Under the pieces are notes generated by a model. The model was given only the letters and a program-made list of their open reading frames with translations. It did not search any database and had not been told where the DNA came from. From NCBI GenBank assembly GCA_036491755.1, contig DASXBJ010000026.1, positions 1 through 25,195 of the forward strand: a stretch of DNA of 25,195 nt, read 5' to 3'. The first letter of the stretch is position 1. Every line of letters starts with the position of its first letter. This DNA is from DASXBJ01 sp036491755. Lineage in GTDB: Bacteria; Chloroflexota; Dormibacteria; Dormibacterales; Dormibacteraceae. This document shows, piece by piece, positions 1-8,202 of the stretch. Made by a program: the position numbers and the translations under genes.

Positions 1-1
1 C

Positions 2-826
2 TACGTCGGCGAGGACGTGGAGAACATCCTGCTCCGGCTCATCCAGGCCGCCGACTTTGACATCAGCAGGGCCGAGCGCGGAATCATCTACATCGACGAG
101 ATCGACAAGATCGCGCGTAAGTCGGACAACCCGTCGATCACACGAGACGTGAGCGGCGAAGGCGTCCAGCAGGCGCTGCTGAAGATCCTGGAAGGCACGG
201 TTGCGAACGTGCCGCCGCAGGGCGGCCGCAAACACCCGCACCAGGATTTCATCCAGATCAACACCACCAACATCCTGTTCATCTGCGGTGGCGCGTTCGA
301 CGGGCTGGAGAAGGTCGTCGAGCAGCGCATCGGCCGCCGCGCCATCGGTTTCGGCGCGCCGAGCAACCGTATCGAGAAGAGGGTCGTCTCCGAAACGCTC
401 AAGCACCTGCAGCCGCAGGACCTCTTGAAGTACGGGTTCATCCCGGAGTTCATCGGCCGGCTGCCGATCATTGTCACCCTGCACCACCTCGACCAGCAGG
501 ACATCGTCCGCATCCTCACCGAGCCGAAGAACGCGCTGGTCAAGCAGTACCAGAAGTTCTTCACGCTCGACAACGTCGAGCTCGTGTTCCAGAAGGGCTC
601 ACTTGACGCCATCGCGGAGCTGGCCCTGCACCGAGGCACCGGCGCGCGCGCTTTGAAGTCGATCATCGAAGAGGCGTTGCTCAACTCGATGTTCGAGATA
701 CCGTCGCGTCCCGAGATCAAGCGCTGCCTCATCTCCGAGCGTGCGATCAGAGAGGCGTTGGAACCTGAGTTCGAGCTGACCGAGGAAGGCGATAGCCCGG
801 CCCGCGTCGTCGGAGAGTCGGCCTAG
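2..826 (+). CDS. clpX: ATP-dependent Clp protease ATP-binding subunit ClpX (3' part, start outside window)
   Basis: ClpX is the AAA+ unfoldase that recognises tagged substrates and feeds them to the ClpP peptidase in the cytoplasm. The visible 274 residues start at YVGEDVENIL, just after the Walker A region, and the frame is open at the window edge, so the zinc-binding N-domain and P-loop lie upstream. Seen here are Walker B (YIDEIDKIA), the GGRKHPHQ pore loop, sensor 1 (NILFICGGAF), an arginine-finger region (EFIGRLP) and the sensor 2 block (GTGARALKSIIEE). All match the usual ClpX order. The C-terminus is a short acidic tail ending in TAG. valS follows after 121 bases on the same strand. 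The identification is firm; only the 5' end is missing. Confidence 0.97.
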   Translation, partial: YVGEDVENILLRLIQAADFDISRAERGIIYIDEIDKIARKSDNPSITRDVSGEGVQQALLKILEGTVANVPPQGGRKHPHQDFIQINTTNILFICGGAFDGLEKVVEQRIGRRAIGFGAPSNRIEKRVVSETLKHLQPQDLLKYGFIPEFIGRLPIIVTLHHLDQQDIVRILTEPKNALVKQYQKFFTLDNVELVFQKGSLDAIAELALHRGTGARALKSIIEEALLNSMFEIPSRPEIKRCLISERAIREALEPEFELTEEGDSPARVVGESA

Positions 827-886
827 CCTCTAGAATTCGAGGATCGTGAGCCGAACCGCGGGACTGGCTGTAAGCTCGCCGGCTCG

Positions 887-903
887 GTCGCTTTAGAAGC
901 GAC
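887..903 (+). terminator. Hairpin between clpX and valS
   Basis: GTCGCTT and AAGCGAC form a perfect 7-bp stem around a TAG loop, in the 121-base gap after clpX. No T-run follows, so it is either a weak or factor-dependent terminator for clpX, or a leader structure of valS. The T-box consensus expected before many Gram-positive tRNA-synthetase genes was not found in this gap. Confidence 0.4.
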
Positions 904-947
904 TCTCGTGCCGCGCACCTGACCCATCAAGCGGTGAAACACGCCCT

Positions 948-3515
948 ATGAGCGAAACCGAGACCCAGATGCCGAAAGCGTTTGATCCCCAGGCGATCGA
1001 GGCCGGTTGGTACGCGCGCTGGGAGTCAGACGGCCTGTTTCGCGCCGACGCTTCGAGCCCCAAGCCGAAGTTCACGATGTGCTTTCCGCCGCCGAACATC
1101 ACGGGCGAGCTGCACATGGGCCACGCGCTGCAGACGGCGATCTACGACCTGCTCGCCCGCTACAAGCGGATGACTGGGCACGAGGTGCTCTTCCTGCCGG
1201 GCTACGACCACGCAGCGATCGCGACCCAGAACGTCATCGAGAAGCAGCTCGCGCGAGAAGGCACCACCAAGGAGGAGCTCGGTCGCGAGAAGTTCGACGA
1301 GCGGGTGCAAGCCTGGTATGAGCAGGTCGGCGCGACGATCATCAACCAGCTTCGCCTGCTTGGGGCATCGATGGACTGGAGTCGCTTGCGCTTCACGATG
1401 GACTCCCGTTACGTGCGCTCGGTGATGACGGCGTTCGTCGCCTTCTATGAACGCGGCTGGATCTATCGCGCTCCTCGCATCGTGAACTGGTGCCCGCGCG
1501 ATCGCTCTGCCATCTCCGACCTGGAGATCGAGTGGGAGGAGCATCACGACACGCTGTACTTCATCCGGTATCCCGTGGAAGGTGGCGGCGATCTCGTGAT
1601 CGCGACCGTGAGGCCTGAAACGATGCTCGCCGACACCGGCGTCGCGGTGAACCCGACCGATGACCGCTACCAAAGCCTGGTCGGCAAGACAGCCATCCTG
1701 CCGCTGGTCGGCCGCAAGCTGCCAATCGTCGCCGACGGCTTGGTGGAGAAGGACTTCGGTACCGGCGCTCTCAAGGTGACGCCCGGCCACGACCCGATGG
1801 ACTACGACATCGGGCAGCGGCATTCGCTGGAGATCATCAACGGCATGCACCCGGACGGGAGCATGAACGTCCCGGGCCTTCCCTACGACGGCCTGACTGG
1901 CCTCGAGGCGCGCCGGATGGTTGTCGAAGACCTCCGAGCGCAGGGGCTGCTGATCAAAGAAGAGCCCTACACCCACGACGTCGGCCACTGCGACCGATGT
2001 CACGCCGTGATCGAGCCGCTCATCAGCGAGCAGTGGTGGCTGCGGATGGAGACCCTGCGCGACAAGGCCCTCGCCGCCTCATCGCTCGGCCAGGTGCGAT
2101 GGCACCCGGAGCGCTACGAGCGCACCTACCTCGATTGGTTGCGCGGTTTGCGCGACTGGAACATCGGGCGGCAGCTGTGGCTGGGCCATCGCGTGCCTGT
2201 CTACCACTGCGAGAACGGGCACCAGCTCGTGACCGTCGAGCCGCCATCACGGTGTACGGAATGCGGAAGCACGGCGCTCACGCAGGACCCCGACGTGCTC
2301 GACACATGGTTCTCGTCGGCGCTGTGGCCTTTCGCGACGCTGGGTTGGCCGGACGACACCGACGACCTGACGGCCTTTTACCCGACCAACCTCAATGCCA
2401 CCGCCCGCGAGATCATCAACCTGTGGGTGAGCCGGATGATCATGACCGGCCTCGAGTTCATGGGCGCGGTGCCTTTCTCCGACGTCGCGATCCACTGCCA
2501 GGTCCAGGCGGCGGACGGGCGCCGCATGTCGAAGTCACTCGGGACCGGCGTCGACCCGCGTGCCCTCATCGACAAATATGGGACGGATGCCCTTCGCGCA
2601 TGGGCGGCCTCGGTCGCGATGTCGAGCCAGGACGTCCGTTTCGATGAGAGCCGGGTCGAGGGCTATAGGCGCTTCTCCAACAAGCTCTGGAACGCGACGC
2701 GACTGGTTCTGAGCTCGCCGGGGACTCCGCCGGTCGGAAAGCCGGGCGTCATAGAAGCCGGCGAGCACCTGGAGGACCGCTGGATCCTCTCGCGGCTCGC
2801 TTACGCGTCGTCAGCGGTCACGGCGGGAATCGAGAGCTTCACGTTCCAGGACTCGATCGCCGCCGCTTACGCGTTCGCGTGGAACGAATTCTGCGACTGG
2901 TACCTCGAAGCCGCCAAGGAGCGACTGCGAGATGGAGATGCGGCCGCGCAGGACGTGGCGTACTTCTGCCTGGATACCATCCTCCGGCTGCTGCACCCAT
3001 TCATGCCCTTCGTCACGGATGAGCTCTGGTCGCGTCTCCCCGGCGGAAACGACTACCTGATGCGGGCGGCGTGGCCCGATGGCCTCGACCGCTTCATCGC
3101 CCTCGATACCGAGGCGACGTTCGCCCTTGTGATAGGGATCGTCGAGGAGGTGCGCGGGCACCGCCAGGCCGCCGGGGCGCCGGCCCGCGGAGGCAAGCTC
3201 CGACTGGATCACAGCGCGGGACGTGAAGTCGCGACCATCGCGGCACGGCTCGGCTGGGTCGAGCTCGACGATGAGCTCGAGGGCGGCATCCCGCTGGCGG
3301 TGGTTCCGGGCTGGGTCAGCTTTCCGGCGGGCTCAGGCGACGCTCGTAGGCAGGCCGAGCTCAAGAGATTCAAAGATGACCTCGCGAAGGCGGAGGCGAA
3401 GCTGGCCAACTCCGAGTTCACCTCCAAGGCGCCTTCGGAAATAGTGAGCAAGCTCGAGGAGCGTGCCGCGGAGCTTCGCGCGGCGATCGACAGGCTGACC
3501 CCGACGGCAATCTAG
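948..3515 (+). CDS. valS: Valyl-tRNA synthetase (ValRS)
   Basis: This class I aminoacyl-tRNA synthetase charges tRNA-Val in the cytoplasm and removes mis-attached threonine through its CP1 editing domain. The 855-residue length is normal for the family. The HIGH motif appears as HMGH (residues 56-59) after PPPNITGEL, and the KMSKS motif as RMSKS (about 526-530). The editing domain lies between them, with a typical TVRPETMLADTGVAV segment. Two Cys-rich knots are visible (HCDRCH and CTECGS, the latter before DVLDTWFSS). An anticodon-binding domain follows, and the end is a charged coiled coil of about 60 residues (AELKRFKDDLAKAEAKL), the ValRS-specific C-terminal arm. The ATG start has GGTGA about 10 bases upstream. 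The membrane-gene cluster begins 13 bases after the stop, so co-transcription is likely. Confidence 0.98.
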   Translation: MSETETQMPKAFDPQAIEAGWYARWESDGLFRADASSPKPKFTMCFPPPNITGELHMGHALQTAIYDLLARYKRMTGHEVLFLPGYDHAAIATQNVIEKQLAREGTTKEELGREKFDERVQAWYEQVGATIINQLRLLGASMDWSRLRFTMDSRYVRSVMTAFVAFYERGWIYRAPRIVNWCPRDRSAISDLEIEWEEHHDTLYFIRYPVEGGGDLVIATVRPETMLADTGVAVNPTDDRYQSLVGKTAILPLVGRKLPIVADGLVEKDFGTGALKVTPGHDPMDYDIGQRHSLEIINGMHPDGSMNVPGLPYDGLTGLEARRMVVEDLRAQGLLIKEEPYTHDVGHCDRCHAVIEPLISEQWWLRMETLRDKALAASSLGQVRWHPERYERTYLDWLRGLRDWNIGRQLWLGHRVPVYHCENGHQLVTVEPPSRCTECGSTALTQDPDVLDTWFSSALWPFATLGWPDDTDDLTAFYPTNLNATAREIINLWVSRMIMTGLEFMGAVPFSDVAIHCQVQAADGRRMSKSLGTGVDPRALIDKYGTDALRAWAASVAMSSQDVRFDESRVEGYRRFSNKLWNATRLVLSSPGTPPVGKPGVIEAGEHLEDRWILSRLAYASSAVTAGIESFTFQDSIAAAYAFAWNEFCDWYLEAAKERLRDGDAAAQDVAYFCLDTILRLLHPFMPFVTDELWSRLPGGNDYLMRAAWPDGLDRFIALDTEATFALVIGIVEEVRGHRQAAGAPARGGKLRLDHSAGREVATIAARLGWVELDDELEGGIPLAVVPGWVSFPAGSGDARRQAELKRFKDDLAKAEAKLANSEFTSKAPSEIVSKLEERAAELRAAIDRLTPTAI

Positions 3516-3528
3516 AGTAGAGCGGCTC

Positions 3529-5184
3529 ATGCCGTCTATCGCGGTCGTCGCCCCGATCGTCATCCCCCTCGTCGCCGCCGCGGTGATCGCGGCCTTTGGC
3601 CTGGCCCGCATCAACCTCGGCCGCATCCCCTGCGCGGTGGGCGCATGGGGATCCGTGCTCGCGCTGCTTGTGCTGTGGCTCTCGGTCCGCGCCACCCAGG
3701 AGCTCAATCTCGGGCCGTTGGGATTGGGCACTTCGCTCGAGCTGCGAATTGACGCCGTCGGATTTGCGTTCGCCATGATCGTGGCCGTGCCCGCGGCCGT
3801 GCTGCTCACCCTGCAGCCGCGGACTTGGCAGGAGGCGACCGCGGCGATCGTTGGGATGGCGGCTGCGATCGCTGCGGTCGAGTCGGGAGGAGTCGTCCTC
3901 ACGGCGCTCGCCGGCGGCGCTGCCGCCACCCTTGCCGTGGTGCAGCTCGACACCGAGGACGTCAAGGCGCCGCGTCCTCGCTGGAGCGTGATGCTCGCGG
4001 CATGGCTCGCGCTCAGCTGGGCCGGAGTGATCCTGCAGGACCGCGCGGGCACCGCCGTCTACGCGGCCGTACCGGTCGCCAGCCTGACCGGCGCCGTGTT
4101 CACCCTGCTCGCCGCCGCCGCGCTGGGCGCGTCCGGGCTCTTTCCGTGGCGGTCATGGCCCGCGCAGATGTGGCTGCGCCCCTCGCTCCGTGCCGCCGGG
4201 ATGACGATCGCCACTGTTTACCCGCTTGGTTTCTACCTGCTGGTGCGCGCTTACGAGATGGGCGACGGCAAGTACCCGCAGCCCGCGTTCAGCGTCATCC
4301 TCGCCCTGCTCGGCGTGGCCGTGGCGCTCGGCGCGGCGATCCGCGCGCAGGGCGCGGCGACCCGGCGGGAGTTCCTCGGCGAGGTCGTGCCCGGCCTGGG
4401 CGGCTTCGCCCTGATGGCCATCGCGCTCGGCACGCCGCTCGGTCTGGTCGCCGGCATCCTGACCCTCGCGGCCGCGGCCGCCATGACAGCCTGCCTGGCG
4501 CTGCTTCCGGATCGAGCCGGCATCGCGACGCTGGTCGCCATCGCCGCAGCGGTCGGCCTTCCGCCCGGGCTCGCCTTCGGCGCACGCCTGCTTGGGCTGG
4601 AGGCAGCTTTCGAGGCCGGCGTTCCAATCGGCCTGGTCGGGCTGGTGGGGGCTGCGACATGGGTCGTATGGATCGTGGCCGCCGCCAGGGCCATCGGCCT
4701 GCGAGCACCGAGCGGCCACGCTGCGGCCGAGACGTTTCCGCGTGTGGCGCTCGCGATCGCGGCCGTGACCGTGGTCGCCGGGCCGGCCGCCGCCGCCTTC
4801 CAGTCCGGATTCGCCAACCCTGCCCAATCCGAAGTGATGACGGGATCAAACTCCGGTTCGGTGGCCGGCGGGCTGGTCTCGGTGGACACCGTGTCGACCG
4901 TACTGCCTGCCTTGACCCTTTTCGTCCCGCTGCTCTTGATCGCGCTGCTCCTATACGCGTTCGCTGGAGCCTCGCTGGTTCGCAGTCAGCCGAGGCCCGC
5001 ACTGTTCGCGCTGCCGGGATGGGGCGTTGGTGAGCGCATCCGCGAGCTGGTGAGAGCCGCCAGGGTTCCGGACCAGTACCGATCGCTGCTCGATTTGCGC
5101 GCCGTCGAGGCCGCGGCCGCGGGCGGCAAGCCGGTTCTGTGGGCGGCCGCCCTGGTCGCGCTCGGTTTCGCGGCCACCCGATAG
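3529..5184 (+). CDS. Divergent complex I / Hyf / Mrp antiporter-like membrane protein
   Basis: This 551-residue protein is mostly hydrophobic, with roughly a dozen or more predicted membrane segments. The block FPWRSWPAQMWL...LGFYLLVRAY (residues 205-240) aligns by eye with the H-x-W-L-P...K-x-G-x-Y-x-x-x-R block of NuoL/M/N-type proton-antiporter subunits. The following GTPLGLVAGILTLAAAAAM segment fits the next helices. Residues that carry protons in true subunits seem lost: the TM7 lysine position is Pro232, and the later His/Lys helix is alanine-rich. It may therefore be a non-pumping or repurposed relative. It is the first gene of a four-gene run with 2-base gaps or overlaps, directly after valS. 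No peripheral NADH, quinone or hydrogenase subunit is in the window. The family assignment is inferred from weak motifs; the membrane nature is clear. Confidence 0.6.
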   Translation: MPSIAVVAPIVIPLVAAAVIAAFGLARINLGRIPCAVGAWGSVLALLVLWLSVRATQELNLGPLGLGTSLELRIDAVGFAFAMIVAVPAAVLLTLQPRTWQEATAAIVGMAAAIAAVESGGVVLTALAGGAAATLAVVQLDTEDVKAPRPRWSVMLAAWLALSWAGVILQDRAGTAVYAAVPVASLTGAVFTLLAAAALGASGLFPWRSWPAQMWLRPSLRAAGMTIATVYPLGFYLLVRAYEMGDGKYPQPAFSVILALLGVAVALGAAIRAQGAATRREFLGEVVPGLGGFALMAIALGTPLGLVAGILTLAAAAAMTACLALLPDRAGIATLVAIAAAVGLPPGLAFGARLLGLEAAFEAGVPIGLVGLVGAATWVVWIVAAARAIGLRAPSGHAAAETFPRVALAIAAVTVVAGPAAAAFQSGFANPAQSEVMTGSNSGSVAGGLVSVDTVSTVLPALTLFVPLLLIALLLYAFAGASLVRSQPRPALFALPGWGVGERIRELVRAARVPDQYRSLLDLRAVEAAAAGGKPVLWAAALVALGFAATR

Positions 5185-5186
5185 AC

Positions 5187-5729
5187 GTGGTTTCGGTGCT
5201 GGCCGGACTGGCCGCGTGGATCGGTGCATCCGTGATCGTTCTCGCCGACGGCCGGCGCGCGCTCGCCGCCGGCCTGGCGACGGTGACGGTCGGCCTGGCC
5301 GGCGTCGCGTGGCGGGACGGCGACGGCCTGGCGGCGGTCGTGATCTTGCTCGGCGGCGGCGTGGCGGCGTTCTTGCGCCAGCGCGCCGGGCCGCCGGGCT
5401 GGATGCTCATGCCCGCGGGATCCACGCCGCGATTGATTCTTTGCGTGGCGGGCGCCCTGGTGGCGCTGTGGTTCGCCGCCTCGATCACGGTCGGGCCAGA
5501 GGGCGCAGCGCGATTTGCGGTTCTGTGCGTGGCCGGCCTCGCCGCGGCGCGAATCCTCTCGACCCGCGCGGCCCCCACGATCGCCACCGCCCTCGCAACG
5601 CTGGTCCTGGCCATGGCCGTGGCCACTCACTTCGCCGGGGATTCGCCCGGTATGGCGCCCTATCTCGTCGCCGCCTTGCTTGCGGCCGCTGTGATGTTCC
5701 TGCCCGTGCCGGCCGCCAGTGCCTCCTGA
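5187..5729 (+). CDS. Small multi-pass membrane protein (HyfE/NuoK-like position)
   Basis: The encoded protein has 180 residues and five or six hydrophobic stretches very rich in Ala, Val, Leu and Gly, with almost no charged residues inside them. The GTG start at 5187 lies two bases after the previous stop, and the 3' end overlaps the next gene by 11 bases, so the genes are translationally coupled. No diagnostic motif was recognised. Size and position between two antiporter-like proteins recall HyfE or NuoK/MnhC-type subunits of membrane-bound oxidoreductase complexes, but that is context only. The coding call is supported by the tight overlaps on both sides and by a sensible membrane topology. 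Confidence 0.6.
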   Translation: MVSVLAGLAAWIGASVIVLADGRRALAAGLATVTVGLAGVAWRDGDGLAAVVILLGGGVAAFLRQRAGPPGWMLMPAGSTPRLILCVAGALVALWFAASITVGPEGAARFAVLCVAGLAAARILSTRAAPTIATALATLVLAMAVATHFAGDSPGMAPYLVAALLAAAVMFLPVPAASAS

Positions 5730-6771
5730 GCTGAACGCGGACCTGCCGCTGCTCATCGCGGCAGCGGCCACTGTCGTCCTCGCCGTCGTCCTCTCGCCGG
5801 CACAGGCCTCCAGGAAAGCGCTGCTGGCCAGGGGCGGGACTGGCCTGGCCGGCATCGTCGGTGTTGCGGTCGCCCCGAGCCTCGACCTGGCTGTCCTGGT
5901 GCTGCTCGCGCTGGCCGTCCTGCACTCGCGACTCCCAGGCCAACGCGATTTCGCCCAGCGCTTGCAGTTGCCCGTGGTCGCCGTGGTCCTCATCGTTTTC
6001 GCCCTGTTGTTCTCCAGGGTCCAGGGGCCCGTTGTGCTGCAGAGGTTTGCGGCGGTGGGCCTGGTCGCCGGAATCGCCGCCAGCGTCGGGTTGCTCCCGT
6101 ACATCCACGTGCTGGAGCCAGACGACACAGCGGTGGCATCGCCGATCGTATGGATCGGCTTCACCGGACCGGTGGTCGCCACAACTGTCTTGCTGCGGGC
6201 GCGCGACCTGTTGACCGCCGATGCGGGCGGTGAGATGGGCGCGATGCTCATCGGACTCGGCTTGATCAACATGCTCTGGGGGACGGTGGCCGCGTGGCGG
6301 ACCGCCAGCCCGATCGGCGCGTGGCACTACTCGTTCATGGCTGACTGGGGCCTGGCCCTGTGCGGCTTTGGTCTCTTCGTCGCCGACGGTCAGGCGGCAG
6401 CCCTGCTCATCCTCTTCAGCATCGTGTTCGGCCGCCTGCCGCTCTATCTCGCGTCGCGACAGGCGTTGCGGGCCAACGCCAGCGCAGACCGCCCGATCAA
6501 TTTGATGGTGGCGGCGGCGCTCGCCGGATCGGCGCCGTTTGCCGGGTTCGCAGCCAGGGTTCTCCTTTTGCGCGGGGCAACTGACATGTACTGGCCGCTC
6601 GCGCTCGTGCTCGCGGCCGGCATGCTCTTGTGGCTGCCGGTATCGCTGCGGCTCGGGCGCACGCTCGGGCAACCGCGAGGTCGCCAGGCGCTCGGCGTGG
6701 GCATCGTGCTGGCGATCAATGTGGTCATCGGGCTTTATCCGCTGCCACTGCTCGCGCTGGCCGGCCGATGA
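5719..6771 (+). CDS. Second divergent antiporter-like (NuoN/HyfF-like) membrane protein
   Basis: This is a 350-residue multi-pass membrane protein, shorter than a normal antiporter subunit (about 450-600). LIGLGLINMLWGTVAAWRT resembles the G-L-x-x-x-x-G-x-x-A helix of NuoM/N, followed by a central helix pair (WGLALCGFGL, then IVFGRLPLYL). In the latter, Arg seems to stand where family members have a conserved Lys. LAGSAPFAGFAARVLLL matches the widespread L-A-G-x-P-x-x-G-F-x-x-K motif with K replaced by R. The start is GTG inside the end of the previous gene. The stop overlaps the next ATG (ATGA). Likely a partner of the 3529-5184 product in one membrane complex; its transport activity is unknown. 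Confidence 0.58.
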   Translation: MPPELNADLPLLIAAAATVVLAVVLSPAQASRKALLARGGTGLAGIVGVAVAPSLDLAVLVLLALAVLHSRLPGQRDFAQRLQLPVVAVVLIVFALLFSRVQGPVVLQRFAAVGLVAGIAASVGLLPYIHVLEPDDTAVASPIVWIGFTGPVVATTVLLRARDLLTADAGGEMGAMLIGLGLINMLWGTVAAWRTASPIGAWHYSFMADWGLALCGFGLFVADGQAAALLILFSIVFGRLPLYLASRQALRANASADRPINLMVAAALAGSAPFAGFAARVLLLRGATDMYWPLALVLAAGMLLWLPVSLRLGRTLGQPRGRQALGVGIVLAINVVIGLYPLPLLALAGR

Positions 6772-7577
6772 CCCAGTTCTTCATTGCGCTTGCCACGCAC
6801 GCGCTGGCGCTCGCCGTCTATCCCGGCCTTCTCGCGTGCGCACTGTTCGGCGCGCTGGTCGAGCTCACCTGGGGTAGGCTCGGCGGCGGGCCCTGGAACC
6901 CGCAGCACCTGCCTCGTCGCAGGCCCACACCGGTGGTCGCGACCGTGGCCGTTTGCTCGATCCTCGCGGCCGTCCAGCTGGCCGCCCCGTTCAATCCGGT
7001 CCCGACCGAGGAGCGCAGCGTCGTCATCGCGGCGATCGCGCTCGCGTTCACGGTATGGGCGGAGCTTGCGCTGACGGTCGAACACGTGCCGGCCCCCGGC
7101 CTGCTCCTCCTCGTCGAGTTCTGCTGGCTGCTGGCGGTGCTCGGCCCGGCTGTGCAACCGGAAAGCCTTCGCCCCCAGGTCCTCGGCAACGTCCTCGTCC
7201 CCGCCCTTCTACCCGTCAAGGTCGCGTGCGGCGTCCTGTACCTGCTCTGCCTTCCCGCCCTGCTCCGCGTGTGGCCGCTGGCGCCGCCCGTCGACCGGCG
7301 GCTCAAGCCGCGATTCGACACGGCCCGAGCTCTTTTGTGGTTCGCCTACTGCGGGCTCTTCACCACGCTGTTCGTGCCGCCGGTCACCGATGACCTCGGC
7401 GGCCTGACTCGATTCTTTGGCATCACGCTGGGCGTCGCGCTGTTGATGGTCGTTGCGGGCATAGCCATGGAGCGGCGCGGTCCGGAGGTTGCTCGAGGCC
7501 TTTACTCGCGCGCGGTGCCCCTCTTCGCGCTGCTGGTCCTGCTCCTGGTCGTGGGGACCTCGCTGCTGATTCATTAG
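6768..7577 (+). CDS. Multi-pass membrane protein, last gene of the antiporter-like cluster
   Basis: This 269-residue protein has about eight hydrophobic segments. A short cytoplasmic-type loop after the first helix (TWGRLGGGPWNPQHLPRRR) is vaguely like the G-R-x-Q-x-R-x-G-P loop of NuoH/HyfC quinone-site subunits. Another polar loop (PPVDRRLKPRFDTARALL) lies where those proteins carry conserved acidic residues. The similarity is too weak to assign a function. The ATG at 6768 overlaps the previous stop by four bases. The stop is followed at once by a GC-rich hairpin, so it probably ends the operon. The identity as a subunit of the same complex is inferred from context. Confidence 0.55.
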   Translation: MTQFFIALATHALALAVYPGLLACALFGALVELTWGRLGGGPWNPQHLPRRRPTPVVATVAVCSILAAVQLAAPFNPVPTEERSVVIAAIALAFTVWAELALTVEHVPAPGLLLLVEFCWLLAVLGPAVQPESLRPQVLGNVLVPALLPVKVACGVLYLLCLPALLRVWPLAPPVDRRLKPRFDTARALLWFAYCGLFTTLFVPPVTDDLGGLTRFFGITLGVALLMVVAGIAMERRGPEVARGLYSRAVPLFALLVLLLVVGTSLLIH

Positions 7578-7607
7578 CCCGCGACCAGCGTCGAGGGTCG
7601 GCGCGGG
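7578..7607 (+). terminator. GC-rich hairpin after the membrane-gene cluster
   Basis: Immediately after the stop codon, CCCGCGACC can pair with GGTCGGCGCGGG (9 bp with a 3-base bulge) around a short loop. There is no T-run. It separates the membrane cluster from the rplU promoter region and may act as a terminator or 3'-end stabiliser. Confidence 0.35.
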
Positions 7608-7654
7608 TGGTTCGAATCGGTCCTGCGCTACCGGCCCTCAATCATCCACCTGGG

Positions 7655-7681
7655 AGAGCCGGTCGCGGCTCTTGGTACAAT
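7655..7681 (+). promoter_or_regulatory. rplU promoter: extended -10 TGGTACAAT with an upstream dyad
   Basis: TACAAT (7676-7681) preceded by TGG forms an extended -10. Only eight bases separate it from the GTG start of rplU, so transcription would begin at or next to the start codon. A perfect 7-bp inverted repeat, AGAGCCG-GTCG-CGGCTCT (7655-7672), lies where the -35 and spacer would be and could be an operator. No good -35 hexamer is seen. Confidence 0.5.
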
Positions 7682-7689
7682 CACACGCC

Positions 7690-8202
7690 GTGCCCAAGCC
7701 TGATGGTTCGCTGTCGGCAATTGTCGTCAGCGGCGGAAAGCAGTACCGAGTAGCGCCTGGCGACCGGATCCTGGTGGATCGCCTTGCCGCCGAGCCGGGT
7801 TCTTCTCTGAAGCTCGACCGCGTGCTGCTGCTCAACGATGGAAACCAGACCAAGATCGGAGCGCCGGCGATTGACGGCATCGACGTCGAGGTCAAGGTCC
7901 TCGCCCACAGGCGCGGCCCGCGCATCGAGAGCCTGCGCTACAAGTCGAAGAAAAGAGTCCGCGTCCATCACGGTGGCCGCGCAGACCTGACCGCGCTCGA
8001 GATCATCGCCGTCGGCGGGATCAAGGCCGAGCCGCGTGAGACGAAGGCGGCCAAGGTCGAGGCCAAACCGCCGGCTCGGGCGAAGCGCGCCGCCAGGCCC
8101 AGGGCGCAGGCCGCCGCTGCCAAATCTGAGCCACCGGAGGCCAAGACTGAGGCGCCCGCCAAATCGCGCGGCACGCGCGCCGCCAAGAAGGAGACCAAGT
8201 AA
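7690..8202 (+). CDS. rplU: 50S ribosomal protein L21 with long basic C-terminal tail
   Basis: L21 binds 23S rRNA in the large ribosomal subunit. The first 105 or so residues match the family: AIVVSGGKQYRV, the VLLL core, IGAPAIDGIDVEVKVLAH, and the basic KSKKRVRVHHGGR loop. Instead of stopping near residue 103 like typical L21, the frame continues for about 65 residues rich in Lys, Ala, Pro and Glu (residues 105-170), probably disordered. The GTG start at 7690 is chosen because it fits the N-terminus and sits eight bases after a strong extended -10; an upstream in-frame codon would fall within the promoter. The TAA stop overlaps the rpmA ATG by one base (TAATG). First gene of rplU-rpmA-obgE-nadD-rsfS. 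Confidence 0.95.
   Translation: MPKPDGSLSAIVVSGGKQYRVAPGDRILVDRLAAEPGSSLKLDRVLLLNDGNQTKIGAPAIDGIDVEVKVLAHRRGPRIESLRYKSKKRVRVHHGGRADLTALEIIAVGGIKAEPRETKAAKVEAKPPARAKRAARPRAQAAAAKSEPPEAKTEAPAKSRGTRAAKKETK

Noticed and set aside
827..845. CCTCTAGAATTCGAGG after clpX as a cloning-site or terminator remnant
   Set aside because: It contains XbaI- and EcoRI-like sites by chance and only a 4-bp stem; the sequence on both sides is continuous natural coding and intergenic DNA.
827..947. T-box riboswitch before valS
   Set aside because: The conserved T-box sequence and antiterminator pair are absent; only one 7-bp hairpin is present.
3825..5033. 402-codon plus-strand frame inside the first antiporter-like gene
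   Set aside because: The translation is Arg/Gly-rich without structure; it is a shifted reading of the membrane-protein gene.
4295..5626. Long minus-strand open frame of 443 codons, plus others opposite the antiporter-like genes and valS
   Set aside because: The proteins are Arg/Pro/Ala-rich and low in complexity, as expected opposite GC-rich coding sequence. The plus-strand genes have matching overlaps and motifs.
7608..7625. GGTTCGAATC, like a tRNA T-loop
   Set aside because: The flanking bases do not form a good T-stem, and a tRNA ending here would have to begin inside the upstream membrane gene. No anticodon or acceptor arm was found.
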